This document shows positions 20,386 to 29,467 of a stretch of 64,000 bases of DNA, in pieces. Both the position numbers and the translations under genes were made by a program. Where the stretch lies: contig NZ_MUNM01000033.1 of assembly GCF_002286815.1 (NCBI RefSeq), forward strand, positions 82,565-146,564, read 5' to 3'. Positions within the stretch are counted from its first letter, which is position 1. Every line of letters begins with the position of its first letter. A model generated the notes under the pieces. That model was not told where the DNA came from, did no database searches, and worked only from the letters and a program-made list of their open reading frames with translations. This DNA is from Pseudomonas sp. PICF141. GTDB lineage: Bacteria > Pseudomonadota > Gammaproteobacteria > Pseudomonadales > Pseudomonadaceae.

Positions 20386-20428
20386 GATGACCCCTATTGT
20401 CTTTATTAGTGGGCTTTACCGGCGACCA

Positions 20429-20551
20429 GTGGGAGCGGGCTTGTGTGGCGAGGGGGCTTGCCCCCGTTAGAGTGCGCAGCGCTCGCAGATCCTGGGTCCG
20501 CTGCGCGGCCCAACGGGGGCAAGCCCCCTCGCCACATAAGCCCGCTCCCAC
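20429..20551. repeat. Nested REP element, family C inside family B arms
   Basis: An outer pair GTGGGAGCGGGCTT / AAGCCCGCTCCCAC encloses an inner pair GTGGCGAGGGGGCTTGCC / GGCAAGCCCCCTCGCCAC. This suggests one REP type has inserted into or recombined with another. It fills part of the 329-bp gap between the acyl-CoA synthetase and liuA. Confidence 0.8.
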
Positions 20552-20600
20552 AGAGTCGGTCCGCTTTACCGTGTCGAAACTGGCTCTACTCTCGCTCAAG

Positions 20601-20660
20601 TTGACGTTAACGTAAAGGGTGATTGACAGCCATTCGTCACAGGCTTACGTTAACGTAAAG
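20601..20660 (+). promoter_or_regulatory. liuABCD promoter region with two LiuR-type palindromes
   Basis: Two related sites, TTGACGTTAACGTAAA (20601-20616) and TTACGTTAACGTAAAG (20645-20660), resemble the palindrome before liuR. The second contains the perfect 14-bp palindrome TTACGTTAACGTAA. A promoter TTGACA (20623-20628)-N17-TACGTT (20646-20651) lies between and over them. LiuR binding here is inferred from sequence similarity. Confidence 0.65.
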
Positions 20661-20714
20661 GTGAGAGCCGAATCACTGCCCTCCCCACCCTACAAAAAAG
20701 CCAAAAGGTGCCCC

Positions 20715-21878
20715 ATGAGCTACCCATCCCTGAACTTTGCCCTCGGTGAAACCATCGACATGCTGCGCGATCAGGTTCAGTCCTTCGTCGCCAAAGAGAT
20801 CGCCCCGCGCGCTGCTCAGATCGACATCGACAACCTGTTCCCCGCTGACCTGTGGCGCAAATTCGGCGACATGGGCCTGCTGGGTATTACCGTGCCGGAA
20901 GAGTACGGCGGTGCGGGCCTGGGCTATCTGGCCCATGTTGTCGCCATGGAAGAAATCAGCCGCGGTTCGGCCTCGGTCGCGCTGTCTTACGGCGCTCATT
21001 CCAACCTTTGCGTCAACCAGATCAACCGTAACGGCACTCACGAACAGAAAAGCAAATACCTGCCGAAACTGATCAGCGGCGAGCACATCGGCGCCTTGGC
21101 CATGAGCGAACCGAATGCCGGTTCCGACGTGGTGTCGATGAAACTGCGCGCCGACAAACGTGGCGACCATTACGTACTCAACGGCAGCAAAACCTGGATC
21201 ACCAACGGCCCTGACGCCAACACCTACGTCATCTACGCCAAGACTGACCTGGAAAAAGGCCCCCACGGCATCACCGCGTTCATCGTTGAACGTGATTCCA
21301 AAGGCTTCAGCCGCAGCAACAAATTCGACAAGCTCGGCATGCGCGGTTCGAACACCTGCGAGCTGTTTTTCGATGACGTCGAAGTGCCGGAAGAAAACAT
21401 CCTCGGCGTGCTCAACGGTGGCGTGAAAGTGCTGATGAGCGGCCTCGACTACGAGCGCGTTGTGTTGTCGGGTGGCCCGACCGGGATCATGCAGGCTTGC
21501 ATGGACCTGATTGTTCCGTACATCCATGACCGCAAACAGTTCGGCCAGAGCATCGGCGAATTCCAGCTGATCCAGGGCAAAGTCGCCGACATGTACACCC
21601 AACTCAACGCAAGTCGCGCTTACCTCTACGCGGTGGCCCAGGCCTGCGAGCGCGGCGAAACCGCGCGCAAGGACGCCGCCGGCGTCATCCTCTACAGCGC
21701 CGAATGCGCGACCCGGATGGCCCTCGACGCGATCCAGATTCTCGGTGGCAACGGCTACATCAACGAATTCCCGGCCGGTCGTCTGCTGCGTGATGCCAAG
21801 CTGTACGAAATCGGCGCCGGCACCAGTGAGATCCGTCGCATGCTCATCGGTCGCGAACTGTTCAACGAGACGAAATGA
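20715..21878 (+). CDS. liuA: Isovaleryl-CoA dehydrogenase
   Basis: A 387-residue FAD acyl-CoA dehydrogenase that oxidises isovaleryl-CoA to 3-methylcrotonyl-CoA. It carries [28 protein letters not shown], and [15 protein letters not shown], whose glutamate (residue 247) matches the catalytic base of isovaleryl-CoA dehydrogenases. The C-terminus has [21 protein letters not shown]. The start is ATG at 20715, giving [12 protein letters not shown]; the in-frame extension to 20619 would run over the promoter palindromes. First gene of liuABCD. Confidence 0.95.
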   Translation: MSYPSLNFALGETIDMLRDQVQSFVAKEIAPRAAQIDIDNLFPADLWRKFGDMGLLGITVPEEYGGAGLGYLAHVVAMEEISRGSASVALSYGAHSNLCVNQINRNGTHEQKSKYLPKLISGEHIGALAMSEPNAGSDVVSMKLRADKRGDHYVLNGSKTWITNGPDANTYVIYAKTDLEKGPHGITAFIVERDSKGFSRSNKFDKLGMRGSNTCELFFDDVEVPEENILGVLNGGVKVLMSGLDYERVVLSGGPTGIMQACMDLIVPYIHDRKQFGQSIGEFQLIQGKVADMYTQLNASRAYLYAVAQACERGETARKDAAGVILYSAECATRMALDAIQILGGNGYINEFPAGRLLRDAKLYEIGAGTSEIRRMLIGRELFNETK

Positions 21879-21884
21879 ATTTCG

Positions 21885-21975
21885 TCAGCGGCAAGCGACA
21901 AGCTTCAAGCGGCAAGAGGGAAACGTGCTCATGCTTTGAACTTGTAGCTTGTAGCTTGCAACTTGAAGCTGCTAC
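21885..21975. repeat. Imperfect inverted repeat between liuA and liuB (AAGCTTCAAG type)
   Basis: CAGCGGCAAGCGACAAGCTTCAAG faces CTTGTAGCTTGTAGCTTGCAACTTGAAGCTGC. It is a low-complexity palindromic element unlike the other repeat families here, placed inside the liu operon. Confidence 0.5.
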
Positions 21976-21986
21976 GGAGTAGCCCC

Positions 21987-23591
21987 ATGATTTTGCATAC
22001 CCAGCTCAACCCTCGTTCAGCGGAGTTCGCAACCAACAGCGCGGCGATGCTCAAACAGGTCGACGCCCTGCATACCCTGCTCGCCCAAGTGCAGCAAGGT
22101 GGCGGCCCGAAGGCTCAAGAACGCCACACATCGCGAGGCAAATTGCTGCCGCGTGAACGGATCAATCGTCTGCTCGATCCGGGTTCGCCGTTTCTGGAAA
22201 TCTGCCAACTGGCGGCCTACGCGGTCTATGGCGAAGACGTTCCGGCCGCTGGCGTAATTGCCGGAATCGGCCGGGTGGAAGGCGTCGAATGCATGATCGT
22301 CGCCAACGATGCCACTGTGAAAGGCGGCTCGTATTACCCGCTGACCGTGAAAAAACACCTGCGCGCGCAAACCATCGCCCAGCAAAATCGCCTGCCCTGC
22401 ATCTATCTGGTGGACTCCGGCGGCGCCAACTTGCCGCGTCAGGATGAAGTGTTCCCGGACCGCGAACACTTCGGGCGGATCTTCTTCAACCAGGCCAACA
22501 TGAGCGCTATGGGCATTGCGCAGATTGCGGTGGTCATGGGCTCGTGCACCGCCGGTGGTGCTTATGTCCCCGCGATGGCCGATGAAGCAATCATGGTCCG
22601 TCAGCAGGCAACGATTTTCCTCGCCGGCCCACCGCTGGTGAAGGCCGCGACGGGTGAAGTGGTCAGCGCCGAAGACCTCGGCGGGGCCGATGTCCACTGC
22701 AAGATTTCCGGCGTCGCCGATCACTACGCCGAGAGCGACGAACACGCCATCGCCTTGGCCCGACGCAGCGTCGCCAACCTCAATTGGCGCAAGCTGGGCG
22801 AACTGCAACAACGCACGCCAATCGCGCCGTTGTACAGCAGTGACGAGTTGTATGGCGTTGTGTCGGCGGATGCCAAGCAACCGTTCGACGTGCGCGAAGT
22901 GATTGCGCGTCTGGTGGACGGCTCGGTGTTCGATGAATTCAAGGCATTGTTCGGCACGACATTAGTATGCGGCTTTGCCCACCTGCACGGTTACCCGATC
23001 GCGATACTCGCCAATAACGGCATCCTCTTCGCCGAAGCCGCGCAGAAAGGCGCGCACTTCATCGAACTGGCCTGCCAGCGCGGCATTCCATTGCTGTTCC
23101 TGCAAAACATCACCGGTTTCATGGTCGGCCAGAAATACGAAGCCGGCGGCATCGCCAAGCACGGCGCGAAACTAGTGACCGCCGTGGCCTGCGCCAAAGT
23201 GCCAAAATTCACCGTGATCATCGGCGGCAGCTTCGGCGCCGGTAACTACGGCATGTGTGGACGGGCTTACGATCCGCGCTTCCTGTGGATGTGGCCAAAC
23301 GCGCGGATTGGCGTGATGGGGGCCGAACAGGCGGCGGGCGTGCTGGTGCAGGTCAAGCGTGAGCAAGCCGAGCGCGGTGGCCATGGTTTCAGCGCCGAGC
23401 AGGAAGCCGAGATCAAGCAACCGATTCTCGATCAATACGAAGAGCAGGGTCACCCCTACTATTCCAGCGCCCGGTTGTGGGATGACGGTGTCATCGACCC
23501 GGCGCAGACCCGCGATGTGTTGGCCCTGGCCTTGTCGGCGTCGCTGAACGCACCAATCGAACCGAGCCGCTTCGGCGTGTTCCGGATGTGA
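21987..23591 (+). CDS. liuB: Methylcrotonyl-CoA carboxylase, carboxyltransferase (beta) subunit
   Basis: A 534-residue carboxyltransferase. With LiuD it carboxylates 3-methylcrotonyl-CoA to 3-methylglutaconyl-CoA. It shows the acyl-CoA carboxyltransferase features [34 protein letters not shown] and [21 protein letters not shown] at 21987 ([14 protein letters not shown]) is preceded by CGGAG; a further upstream ATG at 21963 lies in the repeat. A REP element follows before liuC. Confidence 0.96.
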   Translation: MILHTQLNPRSAEFATNSAAMLKQVDALHTLLAQVQQGGGPKAQERHTSRGKLLPRERINRLLDPGSPFLEICQLAAYAVYGEDVPAAGVIAGIGRVEGVECMIVANDATVKGGSYYPLTVKKHLRAQTIAQQNRLPCIYLVDSGGANLPRQDEVFPDREHFGRIFFNQANMSAMGIAQIAVVMGSCTAGGAYVPAMADEAIMVRQQATIFLAGPPLVKAATGEVVSAEDLGGADVHCKISGVADHYAESDEHAIALARRSVANLNWRKLGELQQRTPIAPLYSSDELYGVVSADAKQPFDVREVIARLVDGSVFDEFKALFGTTLVCGFAHLHGYPIAILANNGILFAEAAQKGAHFIELACQRGIPLLFLQNITGFMVGQKYEAGGIAKHGAKLVTAVACAKVPKFTVIIGGSFGAGNYGMCGRAYDPRFLWMWPNARIGVMGAEQAAGVLVQVKREQAERGGHGFSAEQEAEIKQPILDQYEEQGHPYYSSARLWDDGVIDPAQTRDVLALALSASLNAPIEPSRFGVFRM

Positions 23592-23599
23592 TCCGACCT

Positions 23600-23702
23600 T
23601 GTAGGAGCGAGCGGGCGGTGTTCCGACTTGCCCGCGAACCGGTATGACGCGGTGCAACAGGTACACCGCGGCGCTTGCTTCGCGGGCAAGCCTCGCTCCT
23701 AC
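23600..23702. repeat. REP element pair, family B, inside the liu operon
   Basis: The arms GTAGGAGCGAGCGGGCGGTG...CTTGCCCGCGAA and TTCGCGGGCAAGCCTCGCTC lie between liuB and liuC, separating two genes that would otherwise be nearly adjacent. Confidence 0.8.
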
Positions 23703-23729
23703 ACAATAGAGTTGTGGAGACGGACAAAC

Positions 23730-24545
23730 ATGAGCGACTTCAACACCCTCGAACTGCTGAGCGATCCAAGAGGTTTTGCGACCTTGTGGCTCAGCCGTGA
23801 AGAAAAGAACAACGCCTTCAATGCCGAAATGATCCGCGAACTGATCCTCGCGCTGGACAAAGTATCGAGCGATGCCAGCCTGCGTTTTCTGCTGATCCGT
23901 GGGCGTGGCAAGCATTTCAGCGCCGGCGCCGATCTGGCCTGGATGCAGCAATCGGCCGAACTCGATTACCACACCAACCTCGACGACGCCCGGGAACTGG
24001 CGGAATTGATGTACAACCTCGCCAAGCTGAAAATCCCGACGCTGGCCGTGGTGCAAGGCGCGGCCTATGGCGGCGCGCTGGGCCTGATCAGTTGCTGCGA
24101 CATGGCCATCGGTACCGACGACGCGCAGTTCTGCCTGTCGGAAGTCCGTATCGGCCTGGCACCAGCGGTCATCAGCCCGTTCGTGGTGCAAGCCATCGGC
24201 GAGCGCGCAGCACGCCGCTATGCCTTGACCGCCGAACGGTTCGGCGGGCAGCGGGCCCGGGAAATCGGCTTGTTGTCGGAGAGCTACCCGATGGCTGAAC
24301 TGGAGCAGAAAGTCGATCAATGGGTCGACAACCTGCTGCTCAACAGTCCGGCGGCCATGCGCGCCAGCAAGGATTTGCTGCGTGAAGTCGGCCACGGCGC
24401 GCTGACCCCGGCGCTGCGGCGCTACACCGAAAACGCCATCGCCCGAATCCGCGTCAGCCCCGAAGGCCAGGAAGGCCTGCGCGCCTTCCTGCAAAAACGC
24501 TCGCCAACCTGGCAAGCCGAAACCACCCTCAAGGAGCCGCGTTGA
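23730..24545 (+). CDS. liuC: 3-methylglutaconyl-CoA hydratase
   Basis: A 271-residue crotonase-fold hydratase producing HMG-CoA, which LiuE then cleaves. Crotonase features: GKHFSAGADLAWMQQS (oxyanion hole strand) and VQGAAYGGALGLISCCDMAIGT. ATG at 23730 follows a GTGGAGA ribosome-binding site, and an in-frame start at 23628 inside the REP is rejected. The stop overlaps the liuD ATG by one base (TGATG), indicating coupling. Confidence 0.94.
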   Translation: MSDFNTLELLSDPRGFATLWLSREEKNNAFNAEMIRELILALDKVSSDASLRFLLIRGRGKHFSAGADLAWMQQSAELDYHTNLDDARELAELMYNLAKLKIPTLAVVQGAAYGGALGLISCCDMAIGTDDAQFCLSEVRIGLAPAVISPFVVQAIGERAARRYALTAERFGGQRAREIGLLSESYPMAELEQKVDQWVDNLLLNSPAAMRASKDLLREVGHGALTPALRRYTENAIARIRVSPEGQEGLRAFLQKRSPTWQAETTLKEPR

Positions 24546-26500
24546 TGAGCGCACCTGTACTCACCACCTTGCTGGTGGCCAACCGCGGCGAAATCGCTTG
24601 CCGGGTGATGCGCACCGCCAAAGCCCTGGGCATGACCACCGTGGCCGTGCACAGCGCCACCGACCGCGATGCCCGGCACAGTCGCGAAGCCGATATCCGC
24701 GTTGATCTGGGCGGCAGCAAAGCCGCCGACAGTTACCTGCAAATCGACAAGCTGATCGCCGCCGCGAAAGCCAGCGGCGCTCAGGCGATTCATCCCGGTT
24801 ATGGTTTTCTCTCGGAAAACGCCGGGTTCGCCCGCGCAATTGAAGCGGCCGGCCTGATCTTCCTCGGCCCGCCCGCCTCGGCCATCGACGCGATGGGCAG
24901 CAAGTCCGCGGCCAAGGCCCTGATGGAAACTGCAGGCGTGCCACTGGTTCCCGGCTATCACGGCGAAGCCCAAGACCTCGACACCTTCCGCGATGCTTGC
25001 GCACGCATCGGTTATCCGGTGCTGCTCAAAGCCACGGCGGGCGGCGGCGGTAAAGGCATGAAAGTCGTCGAGGACGTCAGCCAACTGGCTGAAGCCCTGG
25101 CCTCGGCGCAACGTGAAGCGCTGTCGTCATTTGGCGACTCGCGGATGCTGGTGGAGAAATACCTGCTCAAGCCACGTCACGTGGAAATCCAGGTATTCGC
25201 CGACCAGCATGGCAACTGTCTGTACCTCAATGAACGTGATTGCTCGATCCAGCGCCGGCATCAGAAAGTCGTCGAGGAAGCGCCCGCCCCAGGCCTGAGC
25301 CCGGAACTGCGTCGCGCCATGGGCGAAGCCGCTGTGCGCTCGGCACAGGCCATCGGTTACGTCGGCGCCGGCACTGTGGAGTTTTTGCTGGATGCGCGCG
25401 GTGAGTTCTTCTTCATGGAGATGAACACGCGCCTGCAAGTGGAGCACCCGGTGACAGAAGCCATCACCGGCCTCGATCTGGTGGCCTGGCAGATCCGCGT
25501 AGCGCGTGGTGAAGCGTTGCCGATAACCCAGGATCAGGTACCGCTGATCGGTCATGCGATCGAAGTGCGGCTGTATGCCGAAGACCCGGGCAACGATTTT
25601 CTGCCAGCCACCGGGCGTCTGGCGTTGTATCGCGAATCCGCCGCAGGGCCGGGGCGTCGCGTCGATAGTGGCGTCGAAGAAGGCGACGAAATTTCGCCGT
25701 TCTACGACCCGATGCTCGGCAAGCTGATCGCCTGGGGTGAAGACCGTGAGCAGGCGCGGCTGCGTTTGCTGAGCATGCTCGATGAGTTTGCCATCGGCGG
25801 ATTGAAGACCAACATCAACTTCCTGCGCCGGATCATCGGCCACCCGGCATTTGCCGCGGCAGAACTGGATACCGGTTTTATTCCGCGATATCAGGAACAG
25901 CTGCTGCCAACACCTTCAGACCTCAGCGATGAATTCTGGCAAGCCGCCGCCCAGGCGTTCGCGCAAAGCCAGCCGACTGTTTCACGCGCCGATGACTTGA
26001 GTTCGCCTTGGGCGATTAACAATGGTTTGCGAATTGGGCTGCCTACAGAATTCACCCTGCATTTGAGTTGCGAAGAGCAAGACCGGGCGCTGACTTTGGG
26101 TGATGCCGATGCTCATACCGCGCAACTCAAGGGTGAATCCCTGCTGACCGAACACAACGGTTTGCGCCGCCAGCATCGGGCAATCCGCCGGGGCGATACG
26201 CTGTATCTGCAATGGGATGGTGAGCTGCGCCGCATCGAGCCGTATGACCCGATCAGTGCCGTCGAAGCCAGTCACAGCCATCAGGGCGGACTCACCGCGC
26301 CCATGAACGGCAGCATCGTGCGAGTGCTGGTGGAGGCCGGGCAAACGGTCGACGCCGGGGCGCAATTGGTGGTGCTGGAAGCGATGAAAATGGAGCACAG
26401 CATTCGCGCGCCTCACGCTGGGATTATCAAAGCGTTGTATTGCCAGGAAGGCGAAATGGTCAGCGAAGGCAGTGCATTGGTGGAGTTGGAACCGGCGTGA
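24545..26500 (+). CDS. liuD: Methylcrotonyl-CoA carboxylase, biotin-containing (alpha) subunit
   Basis: A 651-residue biotin carboxylase/biotin carrier subunit. The ATP-grasp biotin carboxylase domain occupies about 1-450 (LLKATAGGGGKGMKVV, RDCSIQRRHQKVVEEAP, MNTRLQVEHPVTE). The C-terminal biotinyl domain carries LEAMKMEHS with the biotin-accepting lysine at about 615. It works with LiuB on methylcrotonyl-CoA. A hairpin shared with the convergent S24-type gene follows. Confidence 0.96.
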   Translation: MSAPVLTTLLVANRGEIACRVMRTAKALGMTTVAVHSATDRDARHSREADIRVDLGGSKAADSYLQIDKLIAAAKASGAQAIHPGYGFLSENAGFARAIEAAGLIFLGPPASAIDAMGSKSAAKALMETAGVPLVPGYHGEAQDLDTFRDACARIGYPVLLKATAGGGGKGMKVVEDVSQLAEALASAQREALSSFGDSRMLVEKYLLKPRHVEIQVFADQHGNCLYLNERDCSIQRRHQKVVEEAPAPGLSPELRRAMGEAAVRSAQAIGYVGAGTVEFLLDARGEFFFMEMNTRLQVEHPVTEAITGLDLVAWQIRVARGEALPITQDQVPLIGHAIEVRLYAEDPGNDFLPATGRLALYRESAAGPGRRVDSGVEEGDEISPFYDPMLGKLIAWGEDREQARLRLLSMLDEFAIGGLKTNINFLRRIIGHPAFAAAELDTGFIPRYQEQLLPTPSDLSDEFWQAAAQAFAQSQPTVSRADDLSSPWAINNGLRIGLPTEFTLHLSCEEQDRALTLGDADAHTAQLKGESLLTEHNGLRRQHRAIRRGDTLYLQWDGELRRIEPYDPISAVEASHSHQGGLTAPMNGSIVRVLVEAGQTVDAGAQLVVLEAMKMEHSIRAPHAGIIKALYCQEGEMVSEGSALVELEPA

Positions 26501-26505
26501 AATGA

Positions 26506-26537
26506 AGATCGGTCCTACGCGTTGCGAGGACCGATCT
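26506..26537. terminator. Bidirectional hairpin between liuD and the S24 regulator
   Basis: A perfect 11-bp stem, AGATCGGTCCT/AGGACCGATCT, with a 10-base loop lies in the 39-bp gap between convergent genes. T-tracts are weak, so it may act as a 3' processing/stability hairpin as much as a terminator. Confidence 0.6.
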
Positions 26538-26539
26538 GA

Positions 26540-27208
26540 TTAGAATTTGGCAGTCGCCTGAACCACTACGCCGATAATTCGGCATTCCTCGGTGAAAAGG
26601 GCTTTCGGATAGGTCGGATTGAGCGGGACCAGGTAACGCTGCCCGCCCTCTTCGATCAGCTTGCGAAAAACCGCCTCGGCGCTGCCGGGCCATTGGGCGA
26701 TCACCAGTTTGCCGGGCTCGGGCACGATGGCCGGGTCCACCAGAATCAACATGTCCGCGGCAATGCTCACCCCCGTGGGTGCAGTCATCGCATCACCGAC
26801 CACCACCAACCAGAACGCCGCGCCCTGGGCATGGTAATCGGACAGCTCGAAGCGCGGCGTGCTGGCAGTCGATGAGGCGCCGTAAGCCGATAGTTCGCCA
26901 TCGCGCACCTCCCCGGTTTCCCGCCAGTCACTGACCGGGTAGCGAAAGTACGGGTTGTACTTTTGCGTCAGGGGGATTTGCTCATCATCCTGAGAGGCTT
27001 GCGGTTCACGGATCACCATCGCGACTTCAAGGTAGTCCATTCCCAGCGCCTGCAAGACACGGTTCATCTCTTGAATGCCGGGCTGGCGACGTTTATTCAG
27101 CCAATGGCCGACACCGCCCTGGGACATTCCGATGCGCTCGGCGAGTATTTCTTGAGTGACTTTGAGTTCACTCATTTTGGCCTTGACCAATTCAATCCAT
27201 TTATCCAT
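26540..27208 (-). CDS. Xre/S24-type repressor-like regulator lacking the catalytic serine
   Basis: A 222-residue protein with an N-terminal Cro/CI-type helix-turn-helix (LKVTQEILAERIGMSQGGVGHWLNKRRQP). The C-terminal domain is LexA/CI/PrtR-like S24. The usual GDSM nucleophile motif reads GDAM (Ala140, codon GCG, one base from the serine codon TCG). The lysine of the dyad is kept (FRKLI, Lys183). RecA-stimulated self-cleavage should therefore be impossible. ATG at 27208 (MDKWIELVKAKM) gives a normal HTH start. No prophage genes are nearby. It is divergent from the DUF6124-type gene. Confidence 0.85.
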   Translation of the reverse strand: MDKWIELVKAKMSELKVTQEILAERIGMSQGGVGHWLNKRRQPGIQEMNRVLQALGMDYLEVAMVIREPQASQDDEQIPLTQKYNPYFRYPVSDWRETGEVRDGELSAYGASSTASTPRFELSDYHAQGAAFWLVVVGDAMTAPTGVSIAADMLILVDPAIVPEPGKLVIAQWPGSAEAVFRKLIEEGGQRYLVPLNPTYPKALFTEECRIIGVVVQATAKF

Positions 27209-27337
27209 GTGCGGCACGATACGTGGGGGACTCCGACCAACAAAACACAAATTGTAGTATTTAAATTAAAGACACAAATACAGTAAGTACTAAGCTGGGC
27301 TCACGGATTTGAATCTCTCACGGAGCTTGCCATCGTC

Positions 27338-27670
27338 ATGACCATTCCCAGCATTACCCTGCCCGACATGCAATTCGACACCACACTCAATTCGCCAAAA
27401 GGCTCGGCCGCCGCGCAGCGGGCACTGGACTATTACTTGAAACCAGCTGTGTCAGAAGAGGCCAGCGAAGAACGTTTCTTCGATGTGAACCGTAACATCA
27501 GCAGCGAAGAGGCGTTGGTCCATGCTTCGGATCTGTTGCGCTGTGCCGCTGCCACCGCGCATGAATCAGCCAACCAGCTGCAGGGCGCAAGCCGGGATCT
27601 GGCATTTTCGACGGTGCACATGATCGACATGGCCAAGGCGATGGTCGACCGATCCCTGGAAGGGGCATAG
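27338..27670 (+). CDS. Small Pseudomonas protein, DUF6124-like
   Basis: A 110-residue cytoplasmic protein. The pattern RALDYYLKP, then FFDVNRNISSEEALVHASDLLRCAAATAHE and a C-terminal SFTVHMI-like helix ending MVDRSLEG resembles the DUF6124/DUF3077 family of small Pseudomonas proteins. The function of that family is not known to me. It is divergent from the S24-type regulator and lies upstream of prrF. Confidence 0.75.
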   Translation: MTIPSITLPDMQFDTTLNSPKGSAAAQRALDYYLKPAVSEEASEERFFDVNRNISSEEALVHASDLLRCAAATAHESANQLQGASRDLAFSTVHMIDMAKAMVDRSLEGA

Positions 27671-27735
27671 CAGGACTGAGGCGAATACGCTGGAGGAGAA
27701 AGGAAAGAATTTTCCAATCACGCAGATAAAAACAT

Positions 27736-27767
27736 TTGACTTGCAAATGATAATGATTATTATTGCA
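27736..27767 (+). promoter_or_regulatory. prrF promoter with Fur box
   Basis: A -35 TTGACT (27736-27741) and a -10 TATTAT (27758-27763) have a 16-bp spacer. They are overlapped by GATAATGATTATTATTGCA (27749-27767), a Fur box matching about 14 of 19 consensus positions. Iron-loaded Fur would block the promoter. Confidence 0.85.
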
Positions 27768-27769
27768 TG

Positions 27770-27883
27770 CAGCTGGTCGCGAGATCAGTCGATGGACCAG
27801 GGACCTTAGGTCGGTCTCCTGGACTATCTCCTCATCAGGCTAATCACGGTTTTTGACCCGGCTTTTTGCCGGGTCTTTTTTTT
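27770..27883 (+). ncRNA. prrF: PrrF-type iron-responsive small RNA
   Basis: A roughly 114-nt transcript starts with the stem-loop CTGGTCGCGAGATCAG typical of PrrF 5' ends. It continues through GGGACCTTAGGTCGGTCTCC and a core containing CTCATCAGGCTAATCACGG. It ends in a strong terminator (GACCCGGC/GCCGGGTC, then eight T). PrrF RNAs are repressed by Fur-iron and, with Hfq, silence mRNAs for iron-rich proteins such as SodB. Only one copy is seen; P. aeruginosa carries two in tandem. Confidence 0.9.
27855..27883 (+). terminator. Rho-independent terminator of prrF
   Basis: GACCCGGC-TTTTT-GCCGGGTC stem-loop (27855-27875) followed by eight consecutive T. Confidence 0.93.
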
Positions 27884-28162
27884 GCCAGTTTTCTGGCTTA
27901 TGGCTTCAGGCTAATGAAGTCTGTGGGTGCTGCAAATTCGATTGGCGCGGATGATATCAAAAGAATATCTGTTGGCAAGAGAAGCCCGGCAGCATTGGGC
28001 CAAACTAACGAAAAATAGCACTTGAGAATCACTTGCACAGTCTCTAAGCTGCATCGGCGTCAAGGAGGACGCCCCCCCCTTTTTACCCTCGCAATTTCCC
28101 CCGGTTTCTCACTCCCTTGCGTGTAAAGTAGCAGCCATAAAAATCATATTCAGGAATTGGTT
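27884..28162. other. Intergenic region without a recognised gene
   Basis: Between prrF and the M14 peptidase gene no ORF with coding character is visible. It holds a run of nine C (about 28071-28079) after AAGGAGGA and presumably the promoter of the peptidase gene. Confidence 0.5.
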
Positions 28163-29314
28163 ATGGCCGTGGCTAGATCTTCTTTCGACATTAGCGCGAA
28201 CTTCGACAGTGGCAACATCGAAGTGCTGGACATCAGCAATCCTCTGCAAGCGCTGCTGGCGATCAAGCCAGACACTCGCAGCCAGCATTTCCAGTGGTTT
28301 CACTTCAAGGCCAGCGGTCTGCATGTCGGTGAAGAGCATTGGTTTCGCCTGAACAACGCCAGTAAGTCCTCGTACAACAAAGCCTGGGATGGCTATCAGG
28401 CGGTGGCGTCCTATGACCACGTCAACTGGTTCCGAGTACCAACCATCTTCGAAGGTGACTGCCTGCGTTTCAGTCTCGAAGCCAATGCCACCCATGCCTG
28501 GTTCGCCTATTTCGAACCTTACAGCCGGAGCCGTCATGACTGGCTGATCGAACAGGCATTGACCAAAGCCGGCGCCGAATTGCTCGCCACCGGCAAAAGC
28601 GTTGAAGGTCGCGACATCCAGTTATTGCGCAAAGGTACGGGTGCCGAAGGTCAGCGCAAGGTCTGGATCATTGCCCAGCAACACCCCGGCGAACACATGG
28701 CCGAGTGGTTCATGGAAGGGGTTTTCGAGCGTCTGGAAAAACACGACGATCCGGTGCTGAAAAAATTCCTGGCCAGCGCCGACCTGTACCTGGTGCCGAA
28801 CATGAACCCGGACGGCGCCTTCCACGGTCATTTGCGTACCAACGCCATGGGCCAGGACCTGAACCGCGCCTGGCAGAGCGCCAGCCAGGAAGCTACCCCG
28901 GAAGTACTGTTCGTTCAGCAGCAGATGGAAAAATACGGCGTCGACCTGTTCCTCGACATCCATGGCGATGAAGAAATCCCCTACGTGTTCACCGCCGGTT
29001 GCGAAGGCAACCCGGGCTATACGCCGCGCATCGAAAAACTCGAAGAGCATTTCCGCAGTCATCTGAAACATCAGACCAAAGACTTCCAGACCAAACACGG
29101 CTACACCCGCGACGAGCCGGGCAAAGCCAACATGACCCTGGCCTGTAACAGCGTCGGTCAGAAGTTCGACTGCCTGTCGCTGACCCTGGAAATGCCCTTC
29201 AAAGACCACAATGACGCACCGAACCCACTGACCGGCTGGTCCGGCAAACGCTCCAAGCAATTGGGCAAGGATGTGCTGACAACCATCGCCGACATGGTCG
29301 ATATCCTGCGCTGA
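28163..29314 (+). CDS. M14-family cytosolic carboxypeptidase-like protein
   Basis: A 383-residue zinc carboxypeptidase without signal peptide. The first 130 residues form a beta-rich domain (FQWFHFKASGLHVGEEHWFRL) like the N-domain of cytosolic carboxypeptidases. The M14 catalytic domain has the zinc ligands in QQHPGEHMAEW (HxxE) and DIHGDEE, the substrate motif NMNPDGAFHGH...DLNRAW, and the catalytic glutamate in TLEMPF. Eukaryotic relatives remove C-terminal glutamates; the bacterial substrate is not established. ATG at 28163 follows CAGGAA. Confidence 0.88.
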   Translation: MAVARSSFDISANFDSGNIEVLDISNPLQALLAIKPDTRSQHFQWFHFKASGLHVGEEHWFRLNNASKSSYNKAWDGYQAVASYDHVNWFRVPTIFEGDCLRFSLEANATHAWFAYFEPYSRSRHDWLIEQALTKAGAELLATGKSVEGRDIQLLRKGTGAEGQRKVWIIAQQHPGEHMAEWFMEGVFERLEKHDDPVLKKFLASADLYLVPNMNPDGAFHGHLRTNAMGQDLNRAWQSASQEATPEVLFVQQQMEKYGVDLFLDIHGDEEIPYVFTAGCEGNPGYTPRIEKLEEHFRSHLKHQTKDFQTKHGYTRDEPGKANMTLACNSVGQKFDCLSLTLEMPFKDHNDAPNPLTGWSGKRSKQLGKDVLTTIADMVDILR

Positions 29315-29327
29315 ATGTCCTTGGGTC

Positions 29328-29365
29328 AAAAGATCGCAGGCTTGTGCCGAGAGCTGCGATCTTTT
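29328..29365. repeat. Short family E hairpin
   Basis: AAAAGATCGCAG and CTGCGATCTTTT form a 12-bp stem around a 14-base loop just after the M14 peptidase gene. It is a decayed relative of the element at 5091-5189 and may terminate transcription. Confidence 0.65.
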
Positions 29366-29467
29366 GAAGTTTTCACTGGGCAGCGATCCGCACACAATCT
29401 TCCGGGCATCAATGCGGTGGCGCTGATTTATTGGTGGATGACACTCGCCACCAAAACACCCAACACC

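Noticed and set aside
26540..27670. S24-type regulator plus neighbour as a prophage remnant
   Set aside because: No integrase, structural or lysis genes and no attachment repeats nearby.
28071..28079. Run of nine C as a possible phase-variable tract
   Set aside because: It lies well upstream of the M14 peptidase start, not in a coding frame or clear promoter spacer; no evidence of switching.
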